Origin: Anatilimnocola floriformis
GTDB lineage: Bacteria; Planctomycetota; Planctomycetia; Pirellulales; Pirellulaceae
Direction of reading: 5' to 3'
Assembly: GCF_024256385.1 (NCBI RefSeq)
Contig: NZ_JAMLFW010000002.1
Coordinates: 1,054,001 to 1,118,000 of the forward strand
DNA: 64,000 bases
Position 1 is the first letter of the stretch. The number at the start of each line of letters is the position of its first letter. The notes beneath the pieces were generated by a model, which did not search any database, was not told the origin of the DNA, and saw only the letters and a program-made list of their open reading frames with translations. Positions 36,599 to 45,893 of this stretch are shown here, piece after piece. The position numbers were made by a program, and so were the translations under genes.

Positions 36599-37414
36599 AT
36601 GTACGAAGCGTATTGGCAACTCGCAGCCCGGCCGTTCGATCATTCGGCCGACGCGCGCTTCTACTATCCGGGCGAGAGTCAGCAGGGCGCGCTCCTCAAA
36701 CTGCGCTACGCCGTCGAAATGCGTCAGCCGGCTGCGCTCCTCGCCGGACCGGCCGGCGTCGGCAAGACCGCGCTTGTGCAACATCTACTGCGCAAGTGCA
36801 GCGACGCTCTCGCGCCGCGACTGAGCATCGTCTATCCACAATTGCCCGGCGACCAACTCCTCAGTTATCTCGCCGCGCAGCTGAATCCGCACGCGCCGCG
36901 CCTCAGCACTCCGGAACAAAACCTGCGACAACTCGAAACCACACTCGGCGACAACGCCCGCGCCGGCAAACACGCGCTGATTCTCATCGATGAAGCGCAT
37001 CTCCTCGCGCATAACGGCGGCCTCGAAACCGTTCGCTTGCTCCTCAACCTGCAATGCGAAGGCTTGCCCGTCGCGACGCTCGTGCTGCTCGGTCAAACGG
37101 GTTTGCTCGTTGCCGTCGAACGCTTGCCAGCCCTCGAAGAACGGATCGCTGTGAAGTGCCTATTGCGCCGGCTGACGCAAACGGAAACACTCGCCTACGT
37201 GCAACATCGTCTGCAAGCCGCTGGCGCTACTCGGCCTCTCTTCAGCGATGCCGCGCTGGAAGCCGTTCATCAACATTCTCTGGGCGTGCCGCGGCGAATC
37301 AACCGCCTCTGCGATCTGGCCCTGCTCGTCGGCTTTGCCGAAGAAGCTACCACCATCGAAGCTCCGCAGATCGATGCGATCTCGGAAGAGCTGCTCACGT
37401 CGACGGCGGATTAA
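36599..37414 (+). CDS. ExeA/GspA-like AAA+ ATPase
   Basis: A 271-residue AAA+ ATPase beginning MYEAYWQLAARPFDHSAD, the family's usual YxxxxGLxxxPF-like opening. Walker A GPAGVGKTALVQH (about 49-61), Walker B ALILIDEAHLL (about 124-134), and sensor region GVPRRINRLCDLALLVG (about 225-241). Homologues occur with type II secretion (ExeA) and in exopolysaccharide/PEP-CTERM loci beside a CpsD-type kinase, which matches the gene order here. It is cytoplasmic and probably drives assembly of an envelope-spanning export apparatus; partners are inferred from neighbours only. Confidence 0.9.
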   Translation: MYEAYWQLAARPFDHSADARFYYPGESQQGALLKLRYAVEMRQPAALLAGPAGVGKTALVQHLLRKCSDALAPRLSIVYPQLPGDQLLSYLAAQLNPHAPRLSTPEQNLRQLETTLGDNARAGKHALILIDEAHLLAHNGGLETVRLLLNLQCEGLPVATLVLLGQTGLLVAVERLPALEERIAVKCLLRRLTQTETLAYVQHRLQAAGATRPLFSDAALEAVHQHSLGVPRRINRLCDLALLVGFAEEATTIEAPQIDAISEELLTSTAD

Positions 37415-37426
37415 ACGCCGGAGCTC

Positions 37427-37711
37427 TCATTCATCCACCTTGTAACGCACCAGGGCGTAGATACCTGCTGCACACGTGATTGCCATTAAAAGGAGCGTCA
37501 CGAGCTCAGCGGCGTGATTCTGGATAGCGCGCCAAGGAGTTGAGACTACGAACAGCTCCACATACAAGCCATGCAACAGCCCGACAAGAATCACGCCGAG
37601 GACCAGCACGGGGAACCACCGCAAGAGACTTCGAGCTGACCTTTGCCGGGGCCGTGGGTCAACCGGCAAGGGCTCGTCCGGCAGCGGCGACTCGTAGGGG
37701 TTTTGCTCCAT
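37427..37711 (-). CDS. Small two-helix membrane protein
   Basis: A 94-residue protein with an N-terminal MEQNPYESPLPDEPLP, a form common in planctomycete membrane proteins, then a basic segment and two transmembrane helices (about 33-55 and 67-87). It begins nine bases after the stop of the propeller gene on the same strand, so they are likely co-transcribed. Function unknown. Confidence 0.65.
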   Translation of the reverse strand: MEQNPYESPLPDEPLPVDPRPRQRSARSLLRWFPVLVLGVILVGLLHGLYVELFVVSTPWRAIQNHAAELVTLLLMAITCAAGIYALVRYKVDE

Positions 37712-37720
37712 GGGGCGCTG

Positions 37721-39703
37721 CTACTCGCGTTCGGCGTAATAGAGGAAACCATCCTCGGCGCCGATCAACAGATTCCGCGCCGCATACGCTTGCCAGCCGA
37801 TTGTCGTGGGGCTGGTGTCGTGCCCCGCGAGTTCTCGCTCGGCGAGGTCGCCGATTTCCTGAAACTCGATGCGGCCAGGCGCGGACTTTACGCATTTGAA
37901 GAACGTCGCGTTCTTGCCATTCAGCAGTAGATCGGGCAAGCCATCGTGGTCCCAGTCAGTGACCGACAGTTTTCGCCGTCCACTCTTGCCGGCTTCGCCG
38001 TTGTTGAGGCGGAGTTCACCGGGCTCTTTATTGACGAGCTTGCCGTTCGATTCCCACTGCGAGCCATTCGCGCCGAAGAAGACGCGCTGCGGCGGCTCGA
38101 GCGTCAGTCGTTCGCCGACTTTCTTGCGCGGGAAGAGAGCGAGATAACCTTGCTGATCGATCATGGCGAGATCGACGAGGCCATCGCCGTTGAAATCGTA
38201 AACAAGCGGCGTCGTGCGCCACTGCGTAACGATTTCTTTCCCCTGCGGATTCCACCAGACCCACTCGGGCTTCGGCGTCGCGGCTGGCCAGGCCACTTCG
38301 ATCGCTTGCATCTTGCCGAGCCTCGGCTCGCGCCGCGTGCCGATGTTTTTCCACCACACGACTCGGCCCCAAATGCTGTTGGCCACGATATCGGGCAAGC
38401 CGTCTTGATCCCAATCGGCGACGCTGATCGTGGTGTAACCCCACTTCGCTTCGGCAGGTCCCTGAATGCTGCCGTTCGGACCGGCTTGAATGCGAATCTC
38501 TTCGCCATCGGCGGTGAAGTTGCGGGGCGCGGCCCACTTCGGCGTCTTGCTCTCTTTCGCCGCGCCGAGATTTTCTACCCAGCCGATGTAGCCCGCGCTG
38601 TTACCACTCACGATGTCTTCGTCGCCGTCACCATCCCAATCGAAACCGACTGGCGTGCAGAGCACTCCATACTTCACACAGTCCGCTTCTTGCTGAAAGA
38701 ATCGCGGCGCGGCGAACTCTGGCTGCTCGCCTTTCGCTTGCTTGATGTTCTCAATCAGCGCGACTCGGCCATCCTCCTGACCGACGACCAAATCCGCATC
38801 GCCATCGAGATCCCAATCGAAGGGAACGACGATCAGCATCTGCAAATCCATCTTTAGCTCACTGCCGTTCCGCTTCACGCGCTGGCCGGCGGCATACTCC
38901 GGTTTCTTGCGCGTGCCGACGTTTTGAAAGTAAGTAAAGCCATCGAGAAATTCGCCGCAGAGCAAATCAAGATCGCCGTCGCCATCAAAATCGGCGAAGC
39001 TCTGGGAAGGGCAGCCAAAAATATCTAGCGTCTGGCCACCAGCGGTGATCTTCACCGGCTTCTCGTAGTCCGGCTTCTCCGTCGAGCCCGCATTCCGCAG
39101 CAGATAGATCTGCCCATGCAAGGGCCCGCGGGTCCACTCGCCTTTTTCGTTGAACGCGCGATCCCAACCATACTCGGCCCAGTCTTCGATGCCGATCGTC
39201 AGATCGAGCGCACCATCGCCGTCGTAGTCGACATATCGCCATTGATTGAAGCGGACCTTGCTGCCGTGCACGTTGGCCGTGAGTTTCAGCTTTTGCGGGT
39301 TCGCGAGACCGCTGCGGAGAAAATCGGGATACTCCACGGCTGGCGTCATCACGCGTACGGTCGTCTTGCCTTGCGCGTCGACGACGTACGACGGCGTGAC
39401 TTGAAAAGCCCCTTCGCTGAGCTTGCGCGCGGGTTTGAAGATCGGAAACTTCTCTTTCCCCTGCGTGTTCTCAAAAAACCACGTGCCGTTGGAGGGAACA
39501 TCGGGGCAGACCACAATCAAATCATGATCGCCATCACCGTCGGCATCGGCAGGAACCGGCCAGGCCCAGAGACCCACGCCCAGATCGACGACCAGGCCGG
39601 GGTTGTTGTAGGGAAGACGTTGCAGCTCGCCACCGTGTGCGGTGAAGACGATCGCCACGGTTGCCAGAGTCAAGACAGCGAACGTTAGGGCAGCAGTGCG
39701 CAT
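37721..39703 (-). CDS. Secreted FG-GAP/VCBS repeat beta-propeller protein
   Basis: A 660-residue exported protein with a signal peptide (MRTAALTFAVLTLATVAIVFTA). At least seven FG-GAP/VCBS-type repeats with calcium-binding loops of the DxDxDGxxD kind: DADGDGDHDLIVV, DYDGDGALDLTIG, DFDGDGDLDLLCG, DWDLDGDADLVVG, DWDGDGDEDIVSG, DWDQDGLPDIVAN, DFNGDGLVDLAMI, DWDHDGLPDLLLN. This predicts a calcium-stabilised surface or periplasmic propeller of the integrin-alpha type. Start ATG 39703 with GGAGAG upstream; the frame remains open for almost 1 kb upstream by chance. Ligand unknown. Confidence 0.92.
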   Translation of the reverse strand: MRTAALTFAVLTLATVAIVFTAHGGELQRLPYNNPGLVVDLGVGLWAWPVPADADGDGDHDLIVVCPDVPSNGTWFFENTQGKEKFPIFKPARKLSEGAFQVTPSYVVDAQGKTTVRVMTPAVEYPDFLRSGLANPQKLKLTANVHGSKVRFNQWRYVDYDGDGALDLTIGIEDWAEYGWDRAFNEKGEWTRGPLHGQIYLLRNAGSTEKPDYEKPVKITAGGQTLDIFGCPSQSFADFDGDGDLDLLCGEFLDGFTYFQNVGTRKKPEYAAGQRVKRNGSELKMDLQMLIVVPFDWDLDGDADLVVGQEDGRVALIENIKQAKGEQPEFAAPRFFQQEADCVKYGVLCTPVGFDWDGDGDEDIVSGNSAGYIGWVENLGAAKESKTPKWAAPRNFTADGEEIRIQAGPNGSIQGPAEAKWGYTTISVADWDQDGLPDIVANSIWGRVVWWKNIGTRREPRLGKMQAIEVAWPAATPKPEWVWWNPQGKEIVTQWRTTPLVYDFNGDGLVDLAMIDQQGYLALFPRKKVGERLTLEPPQRVFFGANGSQWESNGKLVNKEPGELRLNNGEAGKSGRRKLSVTDWDHDGLPDLLLNGKNATFFKCVKSAPGRIEFQEIGDLAERELAGHDTSPTTIGWQAYAARNLLIGAEDGFLYYAERE

Positions 39704-39841
39704 AAGACTCTCCAGATATGCTGAATGCAGGCAGTCTACAATATCGATGCGAGGTAGCCGAGCCGATGGCAACACTCGCTGGACATCGCACTTGCGATTG
39801 GCCCAACAAAACCGCGATTTCAAGAGATGGAAAGGTTCGTG

Positions 39842-40288
39842 ATGCTGCGATTCATCGTTATGCTCGGCCTGTTTTGCCTGACGCTCTCGGCTGCCAAGGC
39901 CGCCGAAACCAAGCCGTCGGCCGAAGAGACTGCTGTTCGCAAAGTGTTGAATGACCAGGTCGCTGCTTGGAACAAAGGCGATCTCGACGGCTTCATGGCC
40001 GGCTATTGGAACTCCGAGGAGTTGACCTTTTATTCCGGCAAGGACAAACAACTCGGCTGGGCAAAAACGCTCGAGCGCTATCAAAAGCGTTACCAGAGCG
40101 ACGGCAAAGAAATGGGGCAGCTGGCATTTGCCGAACTGGAAGTGCAAACGCTGAGTCCGGAATACGCCATCGTCAAAGGTCGCTTCAAAGTCGAGCTGAA
40201 GAAAGAGACGCTCGAAGGGCTCTTCACACTCGTGATGAAGAAAATGGACCGCGGCTGGGTGATCGTACACGATCACACGTCGTCGTGA
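39842..40288 (+). CDS. Secreted SnoaL/DUF4440-like protein
   Basis: A 148-residue protein with a signal peptide (MLRFIVMLGLFCLTLSAAKA) and an NTF2-like fold of the DUF4440 type: AVRKVLNDQVAAWNKGDLDGFMAGYW, EELTFYSGKD, ERYQKRY, and a final strand WVIVHDHTSS with the family's His. DUF4440 proteins are small pocket proteins, often with hydrolase-like or binding roles; no ligand can be predicted. Start ATG 39842 after AAAGG. Its 3' end abuts, convergently, the shortened sigma factor gene. Confidence 0.85.
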   Translation: MLRFIVMLGLFCLTLSAAKAAETKPSAEETAVRKVLNDQVAAWNKGDLDGFMAGYWNSEELTFYSGKDKQLGWAKTLERYQKRYQSDGKEMGQLAFAELEVQTLSPEYAIVKGRFKVELKKETLEGLFTLVMKKMDRGWVIVHDHTSS

Positions 40289-40290
40289 AT

Positions 40291-41040
40291 TCATACGAGC
40301 TGCGCGAGGAGTGAGTAAGTCTCCGCCGTGGCATAGCGACGATCGGAGGCGAGCAATCGACCGAGGCGGAGTACTTCGCCGCGCATCGCCAGCGCGACGT
40401 GTACGGGAAGATGCCCGCGGTTCGCTTCTTGCACCAAGGCCCGCAACACGCCGTGCACAGCCGTCAATCGCTGAACTGCTTCGTCGGGACCGGGTGCGTC
40501 GAGCGTCACTTGGAAGTCGATGAGTTCCGTTTTGGCCCGCTGCAACCGCTTCTTCACCGCGGCCTCGGAAGCGCCGATGGCTTCGGCCACTTCGGCGGGC
40601 GAATAGGCAAACAGTATTTTTAAGATCAGGGCGATGCGATTCTCGGCCGCCAGTCGCGGATGGCAGCAAGCAAAGATCATCCGCAACTCGCTGTCGGCTA
40701 AGACGGCGTCGTCGAAGAGTTCGTCCAATTGCAAATCGGCCGCTGCATCACCGCCGGCACGACTGACGGCAGCTCTCAATTCCGCTCCTTGTCTGCGCAA
40801 CGCATCGATAACCTTGTTGCGAGCAATGCGATGCATCCAGGCTTCGGGGCATTCCGGAATGCCATGTCGCTGCCAACATTGAAATGCATCCAGCAGCGAT
40901 TCCTGCACCATGTCTTCGACCAGCTGCAGCTGTCCCCAGCCGAAGAAACGCGTCAGCACCGCGATGAGTCGCGTGGCCTGATGACGAAAGAAGTGCTCGA
41001 GCATCGGCCTGATCAAAGCGGTGTGGCTGTTGTCAGTCAT
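40291..41040 (-). CDS. ECF42-like RNA polymerase sigma factor, C-terminally short
   Basis: A 249-residue sigma-70 family factor. Region 2: MLEHFFRHQATRLIAVLTRFFGWGQLQLVEDMVQESLLDAF and PEAWMHRIARNKVIDALRRQ (named by parts). Region 4: RIALILKILFAYSPAEVAEAIGASEAAVKKRLQRAK. A start of the ECF42 C-terminal helical domain follows (AVQRLTAVHGVLRALVQEANRG, MRGEVLRLGRLLA). ECF42 factors are typically about 400 residues with a TPR-like C-terminal domain needed for activity; here it ends after LLAQLV. ATG 41040 is chosen by homology; the frame is open upstream. It lies 104 bases after the DGPF gene, the classical ECF42 partner. Confidence 0.88.
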   Translation of the reverse strand: MTDNSHTALIRPMLEHFFRHQATRLIAVLTRFFGWGQLQLVEDMVQESLLDAFQCWQRHGIPECPEAWMHRIARNKVIDALRRQGAELRAAVSRAGGDAAADLQLDELFDDAVLADSELRMIFACCHPRLAAENRIALILKILFAYSPAEVAEAIGASEAAVKKRLQRAKTELIDFQVTLDAPGPDEAVQRLTAVHGVLRALVQEANRGHLPVHVALAMRGEVLRLGRLLASDRRYATAETYSLLAQLV

Positions 41041-41144
41041 GGAACGGTCGATCGTTGAGGAAGGCCAGGAAGCGGGCAAAAGCGTGAGCAGAACTGGCTC
41101 GCTGCGGGCGACGTTGTGACGTCGCCCGCAGTTCACCGCACCGT

Positions 41145-41498
41145 TTAGCCTTCGTATTCACCATCGAACAACGGTCGCACTTCCACGCGTCCCCCCGCGA
41201 ACAAGCCGGGGCATTCCTTGGCTCGCTGCGCTGCGGCTGCCAGATTTTCGGCCTGCACGATCGAGTAACCTCCCAACGTTTCGCCACATTCGGCAAACGG
41301 CCCGTCGGCAGATTTTCCATCGGCTGCCACCACGACACCAGCGTGATCAAACTCGTTGCCGGCATCGAGCATCCAACCCGCGGCCTGCCCTGCGGCGATC
41401 CAGCGGAGCCATTGTTGCATGACTTCCTGCATTTTTTCCGGCGAGGTCGCCTGGTAAACGCCCACGGGATAACGATAGATAAAAATGAACTTCGGCAT
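41145..41498 (-). CDS. DGPF/YCII domain protein, partner of the ECF42 sigma factor
   Basis: A 117-residue YCII-related protein starting MPKFIFIYRYPVGVYQA with the DGPF signature in SADGPFAECGETLGGYSIVQA. Genes for such proteins usually precede ECF42 sigma factors and may be controlled by them; here the sigma gene follows on the same strand. Start ATG 41498 with the family's N-terminus; upstream codons lack homology. Biochemical role unknown. Confidence 0.88.
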   Translation of the reverse strand: MPKFIFIYRYPVGVYQATSPEKMQEVMQQWLRWIAAGQAAGWMLDAGNEFDHAGVVVAADGKSADGPFAECGETLGGYSIVQAENLAAAAQRAKECPGLFAGGRVEVRPLFDGEYEG

Positions 41499-41659
41499 GA
41501 CAGCCAACTCCTGCGATAGGGGAATGGATCGATTCGCATCAAGAGCGGCTAGCCTCGCTCCAATGAATAGACGAAGACGAGCCTCAAATCGGGACAACTT
41601 CCCGGCCGGTTAGGCAGAATAAGTTTCGCGCGCCGCAAATGTCTCGCGGCCAGGCAGCG

Positions 41660-43789
41660 TTATGGCGAAGGCGCGTCAGCGGCGGGGATCTTCCAAAGTC
41701 GCACAGGCCCATGCTGATCCCAAGTAGCGAGCCAACTGCCGTCGGGGGAGAAGCGGCCTTTGATGAGCGCTTTGTCGGCGTGACCCTGGATGCTGTGAAT
41801 CTTTTTGCCGTCGCGCAGGCGATAGATATTGATCTCGGGCTGATGGGCCGATCGATCGGGACCGCAGGCGACCAGTTCATTGCCGAGAATGGCCATCGGT
41901 TGATCGCGCCGCTCGAGGAGGCCTAGCTTGCGCATTTCTTGGGTCTCCAGATCGAAGACGCTCAGCGTCAGATCACTCGTGCCGGAAGTTCGTTTGCGAC
42001 TGCGGAACAGTGCGCTGTGATCGGGCAGCAGACCGCCAAAGCCCATGAGAAATTCCGTGCGCACCATTTTCTCCGAGATCTCGCTCACCTTCGTTCCTTG
42101 TTCGCAGTCCCAAATCTCGATGCGTTCTTGCGCTTGCAAGGCCAGCAATTTGCCATCGGGCGAAAGATGACGCGTCTTGCTTTCGATCGAGCTGTAGGCG
42201 TCGCCGACGTTGAACGACTTGAGCTTCTTCGCCGTCGCCGGATCGAAGACCTCGACGTCGCCGCCCAAGTAAGCGACGGCAACCTTGCCGTCTTCGCTAA
42301 TCTCAAAGAAGCCGCGGCGGGAGTTGGCAGGGCCGCTCAGCGGATTGACGGTGGTGGCCTCGATCCGCGGACGATACCAGACGACCTTGCTGAATTTTTG
42401 GGGAACCGGCTCGGCCGATAAACGGAAGATGCGCGTGATCAAACTATGGCGGCCGACATCGTAAACCAGCAGGCAGTCTCCCTGCCGATCGACGTCGAGC
42501 TGCCAGCCCATCGGTTCGTCGATCCGAACGTGATGTGGTTCGCCGAAATTTTCGTCAGCCATCGGCCAAACGCAGAGCGCATCCTGGTTGCGATCGCCGC
42601 CGGTAGTAACGACATACCGCCCCTGATCGACAAAGACCATCGCGCTGACTCCTGCCGGTCCCGGCCAAATCAGTCGCGCGGCTTGATCGCGTGGCGCGGT
42701 GGTCTTGGCGAACTCTTGAAAGTTCCGCCAATGCGCTTCCTCGCCCCAATCATCCATGCTCGGCTTGCGAGCAGTCAGCTCCGGAAGAACTTCCTGAGCC
42801 AGCGCGCGGTCTTCCGTGAGATAAGCCACCACGCCGATGAAATCGATCAGATCGGCTGCCTGCGGATAACGTTGCAACAGCAGCTTGCAACCGGCGTTTA
42901 ACTTGGCCAGATCGAAACCGCTGCGCAGGATCGTGCGACGATCGACGCGGTTCGCGGCCCGGGCGATGCGCGTATAAATCTCCAAGCCTTCGTCGCCCGG
43001 ATGATCGGCCAGCGCTTCGCGAGCCAGCCGCGCGAACTGCGGCAACTTGCCATCGATCTCGGTCCCTTCCTGGGAAAGTTTGGCCAAGAGATCGTAGAGC
43101 GGGTAATACTTGGGAGCCAGCCTGACCGCCTGTTCGATGGTGGGCCTGAGCAACTGCGGCGGCATCTCGAGCTCCAATCCCGATTGCACGAACAGCCGAA
43201 AGGCTTCCGGATCTTCGATCCCCTGCTCTAGCGCTTCGGCAGCGCGACGATGGGCATCGGTCAAGAGCAAGACAAAGCGTTCCTTCTTCTTCTGCGAAAC
43301 AATATCGCCATAGACTGCGCCGCGCGCGGTGTAAGCCTGGTTGAGGCTCGCGCGGGCAATGGCCAATTGCGGCGCGGGGTCGCTGTTGTCGGCTTGCAAC
43401 CATTTCTGCAACTGCTGATCGACTTCCTGCGAGTTCGCGGCGCCTTGAAAGCCGCGCGAAACAACCAGGTGATACAAACGATCGAGCTCGGCACTGCCGT
43501 CGGGCAAAGTCTTTTGCTCTTTGCGTGCCTTGGCGAAGCGCTGCGAGAAATCGGTAAAGCTGGCATCACGAGCAATGTCGAGCGGCGCTGAGGTAATCAT
43601 CTCGCGCGCTGCCCGCTGCGTTGCCGGTACTCCCGGCGGTGTACCAACCGGCTGCACGGCTTCCTTGGCGGTTTGCGCATTGGTAGGAACGGGGACCCGC
43701 GCAACGGCTTGGCGGTCGTCGTTACTCGCTCCGCAACCGACGAGCAACAGCAGCGCGAGCAGGCAATTCAGATGACAGATACTTTTCAT
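41660..43789 (-). CDS. DUF4034/WD-like lipoprotein, paralogue B
   Basis: A 709-residue lipoprotein (lipobox LLVGC, Cys19). Residues about 75-330: DUF4034-like helical region (FTDFSQRFAKARKEQ, YTARGAVYGDIV, PKYYPLYDLLAKL). Residues about 370-705: WD/YVTN-type propeller strands (VAVAYLGGDVEVFDPATAKKLK, RHLSPDGKLLALQAQERIEIWD, KGRFSPDGSWLATWDQHGPVRLWKIP; each named by its ends). It is paralogous to the upstream gene, which begins 104 bases away on the same strand. Likely membrane-anchored and periplasmic; function unknown. Confidence 0.78.
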   Translation of the reverse strand: MKSICHLNCLLALLLLVGCGASNDDRQAVARVPVPTNAQTAKEAVQPVGTPPGVPATQRAAREMITSAPLDIARDASFTDFSQRFAKARKEQKTLPDGSAELDRLYHLVVSRGFQGAANSQEVDQQLQKWLQADNSDPAPQLAIARASLNQAYTARGAVYGDIVSQKKKERFVLLLTDAHRRAAEALEQGIEDPEAFRLFVQSGLELEMPPQLLRPTIEQAVRLAPKYYPLYDLLAKLSQEGTEIDGKLPQFARLAREALADHPGDEGLEIYTRIARAANRVDRRTILRSGFDLAKLNAGCKLLLQRYPQAADLIDFIGVVAYLTEDRALAQEVLPELTARKPSMDDWGEEAHWRNFQEFAKTTAPRDQAARLIWPGPAGVSAMVFVDQGRYVVTTGGDRNQDALCVWPMADENFGEPHHVRIDEPMGWQLDVDRQGDCLLVYDVGRHSLITRIFRLSAEPVPQKFSKVVWYRPRIEATTVNPLSGPANSRRGFFEISEDGKVAVAYLGGDVEVFDPATAKKLKSFNVGDAYSSIESKTRHLSPDGKLLALQAQERIEIWDCEQGTKVSEISEKMVRTEFLMGFGGLLPDHSALFRSRKRTSGTSDLTLSVFDLETQEMRKLGLLERRDQPMAILGNELVACGPDRSAHQPEINIYRLRDGKKIHSIQGHADKALIKGRFSPDGSWLATWDQHGPVRLWKIPAADAPSP

Positions 43790-43841
43790 GAGCAGAGATA
43801 ATCGTTCGTTTCGATGCCGACACGCGAGCGACGGAGTTACC

Positions 43842-45893
43842 TCAATTGGCTGCCGCTGCCGGCAACTTCCAAAAACGGATCGGGCCGAACAACTCGGCGA
43901 CAGCGAATTCGCTTTCGTTGGGAGCGATAAGAACCTTCGTCATCGGTCCGTAATGACCGTCGATCGTCCGCAGGTACTTGCCGTCCGGGAGGCGATGAAC
44001 GTGCAGCAGTGTCGAAGCCGGGTGGCGCGTCTCTTCCAGAATCAGGAAGTTCTTGCTCACTGTTTTGACAGACATATGGTGCTTGGACGGAATCAGCAGG
44101 AATGGTTCCCCCTTTTGCTCCGTGGTCAGCCACTTGGCGAACGACGTCTTTCCTCCCGTCGAGGTGCCGCGAAAGAAGATCGTGTCGGAATCGAAAAAGT
44201 CGCTGAACTGACTCAAATACATTCCGGTCAATCGCTTCGACGGCTCGATTTCGGCGACCACCTTGGCATCGACCACGTCGTAAAGTTTCACGGCTTTGCT
44301 CGTGGCAACCAGCAGCCGTTTGCTGTCGGGCGAAAAAGCCAGTTTGGTGTAATCGGGCGCGGCGGGAATCTCGTGCAGGACATTGCCGGAGCGAGGATCC
44401 CAGAGCGCGATGTCGGCTTCGCGCCGCGTCGCAGCGGTGTTGCCATCGGGGCTGAGAATGACAGCGGCATGCTGCGCGGTGGCTTTAAAGATCGCAGGCT
44501 CCTCGGGCGTATCGAGATGAATGGCGACGGTGTTGCTTTCCTTGCCGTTGATTGCCGTCAACAGCAACTGCTTACCGGCGGCTTGCAACTGCTGCACCTT
44601 GTCGGGAAATGGCGGGATGGCCCCTTTCGGGGTTTTCAGATTTTGGCGGTCCCACAGACGGACCAGTTCCTCTTTGGCTTGCGGCGAAACCACCAGCGTC
44701 GCGCCGCCGTCGAGGTAGGCGATGTCGCCGGTCCCTTGGCGGAACGGCCAATGAATTTCATCGGCGACATCGGGACAAGGAGGCGCTTCGCAGTAGTGCG
44801 TGTATTGCTCAAACCGCCACTGAGTTTTCCAGTGACGAATCTCGGGTTTGCGACCTTTTAGTTGCGGATAATAACTGCGCGCCAGCTCGTGGTTCTGCGC
44901 CATCCAAGCCACCACGGCTGCAAAGCTGATGGGCGCTCGCGCGAGCGGAAACCGCTTTCCCATGATCTCGCAACCCGCCGCGATTTTCTTGGGATCGTAT
45001 TCGCTCGTATAAAGCATGTCTCGGTCATAACAATTCGTGGTCATCGCGATGCGCGCATACGCCTCCAAGCCATCATCGCCCCCCACGGCGGCACAGATCG
45101 ACTCGGCAAAGGCTTCGCAATCGCCGGGCGCACCATGCCACCGCGGCAAAAGATATTCGACGGTCGATTCGTAGAGAGGAAAATAGTTCGGGCAGATCTT
45201 GCGGCCCGTCTCTACATAGCGATCGATATGCTTGCGCTCCGCACTCAAACCTTTGCCCAGATCGACGAGCGCGCGATACAGTTCCGGATCCTGCGGCTGC
45301 AACTTCTCAGCTGCCAAGGCATACTTCAAGCCTTCACCCAGACGATCCTTGAACTGCAGGTAACCATCGCCCGTAACGGTGTTGATAAAGCCGTTGCCGC
45401 GCGCCTCCCAACCCCACGTGGTGTAAAGGCGAGCGAGAATGATCAACGGCGTCGGATCTTCGGGTTTGGTGGTGGCCCATTCTTGCAGAATGGGAACGCG
45501 CTCTTCGACGGCCTTTTTATCGCGAAAGGGAGTTCGTATCGCCGCGTTGTAGAGCTCCTGCAACTCAAACTCGCCGATCGGCAGTTGCTTCATTTCCTGA
45601 CGGGCTGTGGCGAACCGCGCCGATAAATCGTCGAAGCTGGCCTGCGGATCGAGCTCGATCTTTTCTTCGGCAAAGGCCTGATTCGTCGCCGGCGTTACAG
45701 GCTGGAGAGCCTTCACCGCGATTGGTTCTGGCGGCCCCGCCAACGGCAGCGGCGGGCCTTCGTCTTCGACCGGCTTCGGCGGTGGTGCAACCGCGACAAC
45801 CGGATTCGCGACGGGCGCGGGCAAATTGGGTTTGCCGCCGCAACCAGCCGCCAACAGCAACAGAGCAACGAGGCAGAAACGCTGCACTACCAT
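43842..45893 (-). CDS. DUF4034/WD-like lipoprotein, paralogue A
   Basis: A 683-residue lipoprotein (MVVQRFCLVALLLLAAGC, lipobox LAAGC) with a Pro/Val/Ala-rich linker, a DUF4034-like helical region (SFDDLSARFATARQEMKQL, YTTWGWEARGNGF, CPNYFPLYESTVEYLLPRW) and a C-terminal WD-like propeller (AVILSPDGNTAATRREADIALWD, KLAFSPDSKRLLVATSKAVKLYDV). Start ATG 45893, the one that places the signal peptide at the N-terminus. With its paralogue, 53 bases downstream, it is a tandem duplication. Confidence 0.8.
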   Translation of the reverse strand: MVVQRFCLVALLLLAAGCGGKPNLPAPVANPVVAVAPPPKPVEDEGPPLPLAGPPEPIAVKALQPVTPATNQAFAEEKIELDPQASFDDLSARFATARQEMKQLPIGEFELQELYNAAIRTPFRDKKAVEERVPILQEWATTKPEDPTPLIILARLYTTWGWEARGNGFINTVTGDGYLQFKDRLGEGLKYALAAEKLQPQDPELYRALVDLGKGLSAERKHIDRYVETGRKICPNYFPLYESTVEYLLPRWHGAPGDCEAFAESICAAVGGDDGLEAYARIAMTTNCYDRDMLYTSEYDPKKIAAGCEIMGKRFPLARAPISFAAVVAWMAQNHELARSYYPQLKGRKPEIRHWKTQWRFEQYTHYCEAPPCPDVADEIHWPFRQGTGDIAYLDGGATLVVSPQAKEELVRLWDRQNLKTPKGAIPPFPDKVQQLQAAGKQLLLTAINGKESNTVAIHLDTPEEPAIFKATAQHAAVILSPDGNTAATRREADIALWDPRSGNVLHEIPAAPDYTKLAFSPDSKRLLVATSKAVKLYDVVDAKVVAEIEPSKRLTGMYLSQFSDFFDSDTIFFRGTSTGGKTSFAKWLTTEQKGEPFLLIPSKHHMSVKTVSKNFLILEETRHPASTLLHVHRLPDGKYLRTIDGHYGPMTKVLIAPNESEFAVAELFGPIRFWKLPAAAAN

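Noticed and set aside
39704-40669. Extension of the propeller-protein frame upstream of its signal peptide
   Set aside because: The first 322 codons have no homology and lie opposite the DUF4440 gene; the signal peptide starts at 39703.
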